Below, piece after piece: positions 56,074 through 64,000 of a stretch of 64,000 bases of DNA; the first letter of the stretch is position 1; the number at the start of each line of letters is the position of its first letter. The notes under the pieces were generated by a model. That model was given only the letters and a program-made list of their open reading frames with translations. It was not told the origin of the DNA and did not search any database. Both the position numbers and the translations under genes were made by a program. Source of the stretch: an uncultured Pseudomonadota bacterium (GTDB lineage: Bacteria; Pseudomonadota; Gammaproteobacteria; Steroidobacterales; Steroidobacteraceae); NCBI GenBank assembly GCA_903838705.1, contig CAILZL010000040.1:62001-126000 (forward strand). Reading direction: 5' to 3'.

Positions 56074-56646
56074 ATGAATCGTCTGACCCTGATCTGCTGC
56101 CTGTCAGCACTTGCATTGCCAGCCCATGCCGCCTTGAAAACAGGCGACACTGCACCTGACTTCACCACTCAGGCATCGCTCGCAGGCAAAGCCTTTACCT
56201 ATTCGTTGAAGACAGAACTGAAGAAGGGACCAGTGGTCGTGTATTTCTATCCTTCGGCCTACACCGGCGGCTGCAACCTTCAGGCACACACCTTCGCTGA
56301 GAACAAGGAAAAATTTGATGCCGCAGGCGTAAGCATCGTCGGGGTATCGCTCGACAGCATTTCACGCCTGAATGATTTTTCAGCCGACCCGAGTTATTGC
56401 GCTGGCAAGATCTCGGTGGCTTCTGATGCTGATGGCAAGATCGCAAAGTCATACGATCTGACCATCAAGGCAGCCAATGAAACCGCTAAAGATTCACGCG
56501 GTATCGAAATCGGCCACGGCTTTGCAGAACGCACCACCTTCATCGTCACACCTGATGGAAAAGTAGCCGAAACCATCGGTGGCCTGACACCAGTAGAAAA
56601 CGTTGAGAAAGCATTAGCGGCAGCGCGCAAGCTGACTGCAAAGTAA
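56074..56646 (+). CDS. Secreted peroxiredoxin (AhpC/TSA, BCP-like)
   Basis: Signal peptide; KTGDTAPDFTTQASLAGKAFTYSL...VVVYFYPSAYTGGCNLQAHTFAENKEKFDAAGVSIVGVSLDS. Confidence 0.9.
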   Translation: MNRLTLICCLSALALPAHAALKTGDTAPDFTTQASLAGKAFTYSLKTELKKGPVVVYFYPSAYTGGCNLQAHTFAENKEKFDAAGVSIVGVSLDSISRLNDFSADPSYCAGKISVASDADGKIAKSYDLTIKAANETAKDSRGIEIGHGFAERTTFIVTPDGKVAETIGGLTPVENVEKALAAARKLTAK

Positions 56647-56970
56647 AGCTGGCAATTGAAGAGACACGGTCTCGTGGACTGTGTCTCCATTCAATAGAAA
56701 AATTCAGGCTACAACAGACCTGATTACTGATATCAGCCCGGGTTCACGGCATCGCAAGTGCTGCCATTGCAGCCATTCCTCATTGTTGTACCCGGTAATT
56801 CTGTTTTAACTTGAATGATGGCGCACATAGGTCTACAACATGTCCCGGTCGAGCGTATTTCAAAACCAACATGAGTGTGCCGGTACGCAGCAGATCTGAC
56901 TGCGCAGTGACTCACTTGGGCTGGCTTCTCCAGATTTTCATCGGGGTTAAACCCATACGGAGGATCACCC

Positions 56971-57294
56971 ATGAACTTAGTGAAACCGATAGTAGGCGAC
57001 TGGTACAAAGCCAGTGAAGGCGAACTGTTTGAAGTGGTCGCCCTGGATGCCGATGACCAGACCATTGAAGTGCAATACTTCGATGGCACGCTGGAAGAGT
57101 TTGATGGCGACGACTGGCTCGCGCTGTCACCACAGCCCGCCGAACCTCCGGAAGACTGGACCGGCTCACTGGATGTCGAACCCGAAGATCATGACGATGA
57201 AGACTCCGAACCCAGCACCACGCCGGCGTGGCTGGGTACCGGCCATCTTGATCGCAATGAAGCGGGTGGTTACTCGGAAGTGCCGCTTAACTAG
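56971..57294 (+). CDS. DUF6763-like small acidic protein
   Basis: MNLVKPIVGDWYKASEGELFEVVALDADDQTIEVQYFDGTLEEFDGDDWLAL. Confidence 0.72.
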   Translation: MNLVKPIVGDWYKASEGELFEVVALDADDQTIEVQYFDGTLEEFDGDDWLALSPQPAEPPEDWTGSLDVEPEDHDDEDSEPSTTPAWLGTGHLDRNEAGGYSEVPLN

Positions 57295-57327
57295 CGTACC
57301 GGGTGAAGCAAGGCGCGCCTGCTGCTG

Positions 57328-58716
57328 TTACGCAGCCGGCTTGCGGACAAACCGTTCCGGCGCATACTTGCTCAACCAGAACAACAGAATAAGTCCGGGC
57401 ACACTAAGAAACGCGGTGTAGATGAAAAAGCGCGGATAGCCCAGCGCTTCAACCACAAACCCGGACAATCCCAGCAACAGCTTGCCGGGCAAGGCATACA
57501 ACGAAGACAGCACTGCATACTGCGTAGCGGTATAGCGTGCGCTGGTCAGGCTGGACATGAAGGCGATCAGGGCTGTGCCATGAATCCCCAGTGCGAGATT
57601 ATCCAGACTGTTCACGATGGCGAGTCCGGCAACATCATCACTGCCTGAGGCTGCGAGAATCGCAAATGCCAGGTTTGAACACATCACAGCAATGCTGCCG
57701 GCAATCAGGGCACGGCGCAGCCCCAGCCTGGCAATCACAGTGCCACCGATCAGCACACCAGCCAGTGCGGAAATCACACCAAAGCCTTTCACTACAGCGG
57801 CGATCTGTTTCAAGGTGAAACCCTGATCCAGATAAAAGGGGTTGGCCATTACACCCATGGCGTAATCAGTAAGACGATAGGTACTGATGAAACCGAAGAT
57901 CAGCACAGCGAGATTGATTCCAAGCCGGGTAAAGAAATCAATGATGGGACAGATTACTGCACCCAGAAACCACGATCCTGCTGCTTGCAGCCAGCCGGGC
58001 AGATGGCTGTTCCGCTTTACCCAGTCAATCACACGAGCTTCCTGAAGGATTGATAACTCCTCGACACGCGGATGAGGCTCGCTGACGCACAGCGTTGTAA
58101 TCACACCCACACCCATCATCATCGCCATAGTGCTGTACGAAGCACGCCAGCTCACATCTGCTGCAATCCACAGCGCACCGGCACTGGCTACCATCAAGGC
58201 AACGCGATAACCCATCTGATACGCAGCGGCCATGCCGCCCTGTAGTTCCAGTGGCGCCGCTTCTATACGCCAGGCATCCACAACAATATCCTGTGTTGCG
58301 GCACAGAAAGCGATGAACAAGGTACCGAGCACTACCGAACTGATGCTGGCTGCAGGGTCAAGATGTGCCACATGGAACAGACCCGCACCCACACCACATT
58401 GCGCCAGCAGCATCCAGCTGCGCCGGCGTCCCAATAGCCGTGTGATCAACGGCAAGGGCATACGATCAACAATCGGTGCCCACAGGAACTTGATGGAATA
58501 CACCAGCCCCACCCAGCCCAGCATGCCGATGGTGGCCCTATCAATACCCGCCTGCCTTAACCACGCCGATAAGGTGGAGAACACCAGCATGAAGGGCAGC
58601 CCGGCAGAGAAGCCCAGCAGCAGCATGGCAAGCACGCGCGGGTTGCGATAAATCTGAATCGCCTGCCACCAGCCACGCAGCCATCCGGATTTCTTTTCAC
58701 TCTTGTTGTCAGTCAT
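57328..58716 (-). CDS. AmpG-family muropeptide MFS transporter
   Basis: [63 protein letters not shown]. Confidence 0.93.
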   Translation of the reverse strand: MTDNKSEKKSGWLRGWWQAIQIYRNPRVLAMLLLGFSAGLPFMLVFSTLSAWLRQAGIDRATIGMLGWVGLVYSIKFLWAPIVDRMPLPLITRLLGRRRSWMLLAQCGVGAGLFHVAHLDPAASISSVVLGTLFIAFCAATQDIVVDAWRIEAAPLELQGGMAAAYQMGYRVALMVASAGALWIAADVSWRASYSTMAMMMGVGVITTLCVSEPHPRVEELSILQEARVIDWVKRNSHLPGWLQAAGSWFLGAVICPIIDFFTRLGINLAVLIFGFISTYRLTDYAMGVMANPFYLDQGFTLKQIAAVVKGFGVISALAGVLIGGTVIARLGLRRALIAGSIAVMCSNLAFAILAASGSDDVAGLAIVNSLDNLALGIHGTALIAFMSSLTSARYTATQYAVLSSLYALPGKLLLGLSGFVVEALGYPRFFIYTAFLSVPGLILLFWLSKYAPERFVRKPAA

Positions 58717-58838
58717 GCGTTCACTCCAGAGGCGGCCCGTCAGGTGCGACCGGCGCGGAGTATACGAACTGGCATCGCCCAGTGTCTTCCGGCTTGCAAC
58801 TTCCGTTACCATTCGCCGCCACATTACTGGACATTGTC

Positions 58839-59495
58839 ATGACAGAATCCGCTGCATCCACCAGTTCATCTGCATTCGTCGCTTTCTGCCTGAAACTGGG
58901 CGTACTGCGTTTCGGCAGTTTCATCTTGAAGTCCGGACGGCAAAGTCCCTACTTTTTCAACGCAGGGTTGTTCAACAGTGGCCAGGCTATCGCACAGCTG
59001 GGGCGGTTCTATGCACAGGCAGTGATGCAGTCAGATATCGCACACGACATGCTATTCGGCCCGGCCTACAAAGGCATTCCACTGGTCACCACTACTGCGG
59101 TAGCACTGGCTGACCAGCATCACCGCGACCTGCCCTGGGCGTTCAACCGCAAGGAAGCCAAGGCACACGGTGAAGGCGGCAGTATTGTCGGCGCCCCACT
59201 GAAAGGTCGTGTACTGATCGTGGATGATGTGATCACTGCCGGTACGGCAATCCGGGAGTCAGTCGAAATCATTAAGGCAGCAGGTGCCACACCAGCAGGT
59301 ATCGTGCTTGCATTGGACCGTCAGGAAAAAGGCAACTCGGAGTTATCTGCGGTACAGGAAATTGAACAGCAATACGGCTTGCCGGTGACCAGCATCATCA
59401 AACTGGCCGATCTGATCGAGCATCTGCGCGCCAGCACGGATTCACAGGCTACGCTCGCAGCGGTACAGCAGTACCGTGATCAATATGGGATTTGA
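58839..59495 (+). CDS. pyrE: Orotate phosphoribosyltransferase
   Basis: [67 protein letters not shown]. Confidence 0.98.
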   Translation: MTESAASTSSSAFVAFCLKLGVLRFGSFILKSGRQSPYFFNAGLFNSGQAIAQLGRFYAQAVMQSDIAHDMLFGPAYKGIPLVTTTAVALADQHHRDLPWAFNRKEAKAHGEGGSIVGAPLKGRVLIVDDVITAGTAIRESVEIIKAAGATPAGIVLALDRQEKGNSELSAVQEIEQQYGLPVTSIIKLADLIEHLRASTDSQATLAAVQQYRDQYGI

Positions 59496-59631
59496 GACCG
59501 TTGGGTACCTGCCCGCTACACCTCGACTGGGAGCCAGCTCACGTTTAGCGGGGCAGGGCTTGGCATAATGGCCCGGCACTGAGGCAGAATCTGCTTATCC
59601 AAACCCGGCTCCTGTACATCGCAAGCACACT

Positions 59632-60258
59632 ATGAAACATCCAATTGCCTGTTTGCTGATCAGCCTGATGACAATGAGTGCTGCAGTGGCAGCCAGCAGC
59701 GGCGGCCACGAAGCCCTGTTCCGCTGCCGTGATGCAAAAGGTCAGACCTTTTTCGGCGACCGCATGCCCGAGGAATGCCAGAATCTGGACACCGAGGTAT
59801 TAAGCGAAAGCGGCAACGTGCTGCGGGTGATTGATGGTACGGCAACACGTGCAGCCAAAGCACAGAACAAAAGCGCCGAAGATGCAGCGAAGAAGCTTCG
59901 CGCCGACGCAGCCATGCATGATCGTATGCTGGTGGAAGCCTATCTGTCTGTCACAGAAATTGAACAGTTACGGGATCAGCGCATTGCACTGGTCGAATCC
60001 CAGATTCATCTGGATGAGCAGAATCTCAAAGCCCTGCAGGATCGTGAACAACGTCTGCTGCGTCAGGCGACGCGCTATCTGCCATACAAGACGGATGGCA
60101 AGGCACTACCCGAGAATGTCATTGAAGACATGGTCAATGTAGTGAACAACAGGCAGGTTACTCAGGACCGAATTGCGGCGAAACAGACCGAAGAACAGGA
60201 ACTGAAAACAAAATTCGCCAGCGACATCAAACGTTTCAGAGAATTGAAAGGACAGTAA
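59632..60258 (+). CDS. DUF4124-type secreted protein
   Basis: Signal peptide; EALFRCRDAKGQTFFGDRMPEECQNLDTEVLSESGNVLRVIDGTAT. Confidence 0.75.
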   Translation: MKHPIACLLISLMTMSAAVAASSGGHEALFRCRDAKGQTFFGDRMPEECQNLDTEVLSESGNVLRVIDGTATRAAKAQNKSAEDAAKKLRADAAMHDRMLVEAYLSVTEIEQLRDQRIALVESQIHLDEQNLKALQDREQRLLRQATRYLPYKTDGKALPENVIEDMVNVVNNRQVTQDRIAAKQTEEQELKTKFASDIKRFRELKGQ

Positions 60259-60273
60259 TTGCCGGAATGGAAT

Positions 60274-60738
60274 TCATCCCCGTCCTGAACTGCCGAAGCC
60301 ACCCTCACCGCGTTGCGTGGCAACAAATTCATCCACCACTTCAAACTGCACCTGCGCCACCGGCACCACTACCAGCTGAGCAATACGTTCGCCGGGGTTG
60401 ATAGTGAAAGCGGTCTGGCCACGATTCCAGCACGATACAAACAACTGCCCCTGATAATCCGAATCAATCAGCCCCACCAGATTGCCGAGCACAATCCCAT
60501 GCTTGTGACCCAGACCTGAGCGCGGCAGGACAATTGCGGCATACCCCGGATCAGCGAGATACACGGCAATACCGCTGGGAATCAGCTGCGTCTCGCCCGG
60601 CCTTATCTCAATTGGCCCCTCCACCATGGCACGCAGATCCACGCCTGCAGAACCTTCGGTCGCATACTGAGGCAGGGGGAAATCACGGCCAATTCGCGGA
60701 TCAAGAATGCGAAGCTGAACTCGTTGAGGATGGGCCAT
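60274..60738 (-). CDS. dut: dUTP diphosphatase
   Basis: [65 protein letters not shown]. Confidence 0.98.
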   Translation of the reverse strand: MAHPQRVQLRILDPRIGRDFPLPQYATEGSAGVDLRAMVEGPIEIRPGETQLIPSGIAVYLADPGYAAIVLPRSGLGHKHGIVLGNLVGLIDSDYQGQLFVSCWNRGQTAFTINPGERIAQLVVVPVAQVQFEVVDEFVATQRGEGGFGSSGRG

Positions 60739-60775
60739 GTCTGTCTTTTATTCTGGTTAGGAAATCAAACGTTAA

Positions 60776-61990
60776 TCAAGCAGATGCTGATTGAGTGGCG
60801 CGATACCGTTCGGCAATCAGTTGTACCAGCTGTCCGGCAAGATCGCGCTTGCTGCACAGACACAACTCCTGCCGGCCGCCATTCCAGTACACGGTCAGCG
60901 CATTATCATCCTTGTCAAAGGCCAGACCATCACCCACCTTGTTGGCAGCAATCATGTCCAGACGTTTGCCGGCAAGCTTCACCAGCGCATTGCGTTCAAC
61001 ATCATCGGTTTCTGCTGCAAAGCCCACCAGAAATGGACGCTTCTCGTTGGCGCTGATCGTGGCAAGGATATCGGGAGTGCGCGCCAGCTCCAGCGAAAGT
61101 GAAGCAGCGCTCTTCTTGATTTTCCTGCTGGCAACGTTTGCTGCGCAGTAATCCGATACTGCCGCAGTGGCAACCAATATCTGCGCATCGCCAATGCGGG
61201 ATTGCACTGCTGCAAGCATGTCTGCTGCACTCTCCACATTCATGCGTTCAATACCTGCGGGCGTCATCAGATGCACGGGGCCACTGACCAGCACCACCTC
61301 TGCACCCGCAGCATACAGCGCTTCTGCTACTGCAAATCCCATCTTGCCTGAGCTGCGGTTGGTAATGAAACGGACTGGATCAATGCGTTCCCGTGTAGGC
61401 CCTGCTGTCACCAGCGCCTTCACGCCCGCCAGCAGATCAGTTCTTTGTACCGGCAGCATATAACCTGCCAATTCGAGTGGCTCCAGCATGCGTCCCAGCC
61501 CCACATCGCCACAGGCCTGCTCGCCTGCAGCTGGCCCAAGTACTCGCACGCCCCGCCGCTTGAGCAACTCCACATTAGCCTGTGTTGCAGGATGTGCCCA
61601 CATGGCCTGATTCATCGCAGGTGCAATTGAGACAGGCGCCTGTGTTGCCAGACATAAGGTGCTGAGCAGATCTCCTGCCAGACCATGTGCCAGCTGTGCA
61701 ATGAAATCTGCAGTCGCGGGTGCGATGAGAATTTCATCCGCCCAGCGCGCCAATTCGATATGCCCCATGGCCGCTTCAGCAGCGTGATCCCATAACTCGC
61801 TGCGCACTGGCAAACCCGACACGGCCTGCAGAGTCTGTTCGGTAATGAACTCACGCGCACCACGCGTCATCACCACGTGCACCTGCGCACCTTGTTCGCG
61901 CAAACGTCGAACCAGATCCGGGCACTTGTATGCGGCAATGCCGCCCGTTATGCCCAGCAGGATATTGCGTGAAGGTTTTGAGGATTTCAT
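60776..61990 (-). CDS. coaBC: Phosphopantothenoylcysteine decarboxylase/synthetase
   Basis: NILLGITGGIAAYKCPDLVRRL; APAMNQAMWAHPATQ; TAGPTRERIDPVRFITNRSSGKMGFA. Confidence 0.97.
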   Translation of the reverse strand: MKSSKPSRNILLGITGGIAAYKCPDLVRRLREQGAQVHVVMTRGAREFITEQTLQAVSGLPVRSELWDHAAEAAMGHIELARWADEILIAPATADFIAQLAHGLAGDLLSTLCLATQAPVSIAPAMNQAMWAHPATQANVELLKRRGVRVLGPAAGEQACGDVGLGRMLEPLELAGYMLPVQRTDLLAGVKALVTAGPTRERIDPVRFITNRSSGKMGFAVAEALYAAGAEVVLVSGPVHLMTPAGIERMNVESAADMLAAVQSRIGDAQILVATAAVSDYCAANVASRKIKKSAASLSLELARTPDILATISANEKRPFLVGFAAETDDVERNALVKLAGKRLDMIAANKVGDGLAFDKDDNALTVYWNGGRQELCLCSKRDLAGQLVQLIAERYRATQSASA

Positions 61991-62140
61991 GAGTCTGGAT
62001 TATTGCCAGTGCATGCGCATACCAGCAAACAGCCAATAGGCATCTGCTAATGGCATATCTGGCATTTAGCCCCAGATATGCGTGATTGATCACGCCTGCG
62101 ACTGCAGCAGACTGCCTGCCCGTCCAGAGAGCAGCATGGC

Positions 62141-62815
62141 ATGTCGATTCGAGATTGGCCTGAAAGTGAACGTCCACGCGAGAAACTTCTGAAGTCCGGT
62201 GCACAGGCACTCAGCGAAGCAGAGCTGATTGCCATTTTCCTGCGCACCGGCACACGGGGACACAGTGCGCTGGATGTGGCACGTGAACTGCTAAAGCAAT
62301 TCGGTTCTCTGCGCGCGTTGCTGACCGCACCGCAAGCCAGTCTATGCAAGGCGCCGGGCATGGGCGCAGTACGTTATGCCACCTTGCAGGCTGCGCTGGA
62401 ACTGGCTCGACGACACTACCTTGAAGTGATGCGCTCCGGACCGGCTCTGCTGAACCCCCAGGCCACCCGCGACTACCTGCGGGTGCGCCTGCGTGACCTG
62501 CCGCACGAGGTATTCTGCTGCCTGTACCTCGACAACCGGCACCGGGTTATTGCCTTTGAAGAACTGTTTCGCGGCACGCTGGACGGCGCCAGCGTCCATC
62601 CCCGGGAGGTGGTCAAACACGCGCTGGCACATAATGCCGCCGCCCTGATTCTGGCTCACAACCACCCTTCCGGGGTTGCTGAACCCAGTCAGGCAGACGA
62701 ACTGATCACCCGCCGCCTGAAAGAGGCCCTGAATCTGGTCGAAATCCGGGTGCTGGACCACCTGATTGTGGGCGACAGTCGTTGTGAATCGTTTGCGGAG
62801 CGCGGCCTGCTGTAG
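62141..62815 (+). CDS. radC: RadC/JAB-domain DNA repair protein
   Basis: [79 protein letters not shown]. Confidence 0.96.
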   Translation: MSIRDWPESERPREKLLKSGAQALSEAELIAIFLRTGTRGHSALDVARELLKQFGSLRALLTAPQASLCKAPGMGAVRYATLQAALELARRHYLEVMRSGPALLNPQATRDYLRVRLRDLPHEVFCCLYLDNRHRVIAFEELFRGTLDGASVHPREVVKHALAHNAAALILAHNHPSGVAEPSQADELITRRLKEALNLVEIRVLDHLIVGDSRCESFAERGLL

Positions 62816-62951
62816 GACATACCCACGGATCAGCCCCCATCCCGGGGCTAAAATCACACCGGTGACTTGCCCAAGGCGGTTGTCACTGGTATAAAGCGCG
62901 ACTCATTTTTGGCTTGGCACTGTTTGTTGCCCGGCACCCGAGGAATTCGCT

Positions 62952-63188
62952 ATGTCGAGAATCTGCCAAGTTACAGGCAAAGGCCCCATGACCGGGAATA
63001 CGGTTTCGCACGCCAATAACCGCAAGCGTCGCCGTTTTCTGCCCAACCTGCACACCCTGCGTTTCTGGATGGAAAGTGAACGCCGTTTTGTGAGCCTGCG
63101 CGTTTCCAACCACGGCCTGCGCACCATTGAGAAAAAGGGCATTGAAGTGGTAGTGGCTGATCTGCGCGCCAGCGGCGTGCGAGTATAA
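62952..63188 (+). CDS. rpmB: 50S ribosomal protein L28
   Basis: [65 protein letters not shown]. Confidence 0.98.
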   Translation: MSRICQVTGKGPMTGNTVSHANNRKRRRFLPNLHTLRFWMESERRFVSLRVSNHGLRTIEKKGIEVVVADLRASGVRV

Positions 63189-63200
63189 GGAAGCAGTAAA

Positions 63201-63356
63201 ATGCGTGACAAAATCAAACTGGTTTCTACTGCCGGCACCGGCCACTACTACACCACAACCAAGAACAAGCGTCTGCATCCGGACAAAATGGAAGTGAAGA
63301 AGTATGACCCTAAGGTCAAAAAACACGTTGCTTACAAGGAAGCCAAGATCAAGTAA
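63201..63356 (+). CDS. rpmG: 50S ribosomal protein L33 (51 aa, below ORF-track cutoff)
   Basis: Translated by hand: [51 protein letters not shown]. Confidence 0.98.
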   Translation: MRDKIKLVSTAGTGHYYTTTKNKRLHPDKMEVKKYDPKVKKHVAYKEAKIK

Positions 63357-63379
63357 TTGATCTGCTTCCGTCCAACCAG

Positions 63380-63407
63380 AAAAGCCCGCCTTGGTGGGCT
63401 TTTTTTG
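63380..63407 (+). terminator. Rho-independent terminator after rpmG
   Basis: AAAAGCCCGCCttggtGGGCTTTTTTT. Confidence 0.9.
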
Positions 63408-63527
63408 TTTTAAGCGCCTCTACCCGCCGGTGTCGGCTTCATCCGACGAATAGTAACTGCATCCGGTCATTGGTTAATCTCCATCATTCTCAATAGCTGT
63501 TTGAGACATCACTTCAGGAATCCCCAC

Positions 63528-64000
63528 ATGAAGATCAAGTCATATTTTATTGCTGCCACCCTGGCCTCCGCCGTGCTGAATACCGCCTGCACCACCATCA
63601 ACCCCTACACCGGCGAGCAGCAAACCTCTAAAGCCGTTAAAGGCGCCGCCATTGGCGCGGGCGTAGGCATTGTGGCGGGTTTGCTGACGGGTGGTAATGA
63701 CCTGCGTAATGCCGCCGTGGGCGCCGGCATTGGCGCTATCGCAGGCGGCGGTGTGGGCGCGTACATGGACGTGCAGGAAGCCAAGCTGCGCCAGCAGATG
63801 CAGGGCACCGGCGTCACCGTCAGCCGTAATGGCGACAACATTACATTGAACATGCCCGGCAACATCACCTTTGCCAGCAATAGCGCAGATGTAAACGCAA
63901 AGTTCTACAGTGCTCTTGATGGGGTAGACATGATTCTCAAGGAATACGACAAGACCATGATCGAAATTGCGGGACACACCGACAGCACAGGCAGCGCAGC
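63528..64000 (+). CDS. OmpA-family lipoprotein with glycine-zipper (partial, truncated at window end)
   Basis: MKIKSYFIAATLASAVLNTACTTINPYTGEQQTSKAVKGAAIGAGVGIVAGLLTGG...AGGGVGAYMDVQEAKLRQQMQGTGVTVSRNGDNITLNMPGNITFASNSADV...MIEIAGHTDSTGSAA. Confidence 0.93.
   Translation, partial: MKIKSYFIAATLASAVLNTACTTINPYTGEQQTSKAVKGAAIGAGVGIVAGLLTGGNDLRNAAVGAGIGAIAGGGVGAYMDVQEAKLRQQMQGTGVTVSRNGDNITLNMPGNITFASNSADVNAKFYSALDGVDMILKEYDKTMIEIAGHTDSTGSA

Noticed and set aside
56733-57089. 118-aa minus-strand ORF with a Cys/Gly-rich C-terminus reminiscent of a minor pilin tail
   Set aside because: Mostly antisense to the DUF6763-like gene; no start/RBS context and no pilin N-terminal motif.

Overview
The window is gammaproteobacterial chromosome, mostly housekeeping genes: folD, msrB, yifB/comM, ubiK, glnK-amtB, algZ/algR-like genes, hemC-hemD-hemX-hemY, dapF-DUF484-xerC-DUF971, ubiE-ubiJ-ubiB, trmB, ampG-like, pyrE, dut, coaBC, radC, rpmB-rpmG, plus tRNA-Ile2/Met(CAT) and tRNA-Arg(CCG). 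Accessory parts: (1) A tyrosine integrase next to a CAT-anticodon tRNA. Beside it are a 41-bp exact duplication of the tRNA 5' half, clustered candidate integrase arm-type sites, and a 96-bp tandem repeat whose units fold into T-arm-less tRNA-like structures. (2) A TonB-dependent receptor with a DUF6152 partner. (3) An AT-richer patch with small hypothetical genes, including a 50-aa lipoprotein-like smORF missing from the ORF track. (4) An overlapping three-gene minus-strand cassette between DUF971 and ubiE, encoding a PIN-GNAT-PUA/ASCH-like fusion, a separate ASCH-domain protein and a P-loop kinase-like protein. This is the best candidate for an undescribed system. (5) A ~13-kb minus-strand operon with MoxR AAA, DUF58, vWA proteins, a Gln-rich DUF4175 protein, a TPR-gluzincin and a caspase-fold protein with Ser at the expected Cys position and an EF-hand loop. 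(6) A probable structured RNA with mutually exclusive anti-terminator/terminator stems near 18.0 kb. Family calls come from motif recognition; no database searches were run.
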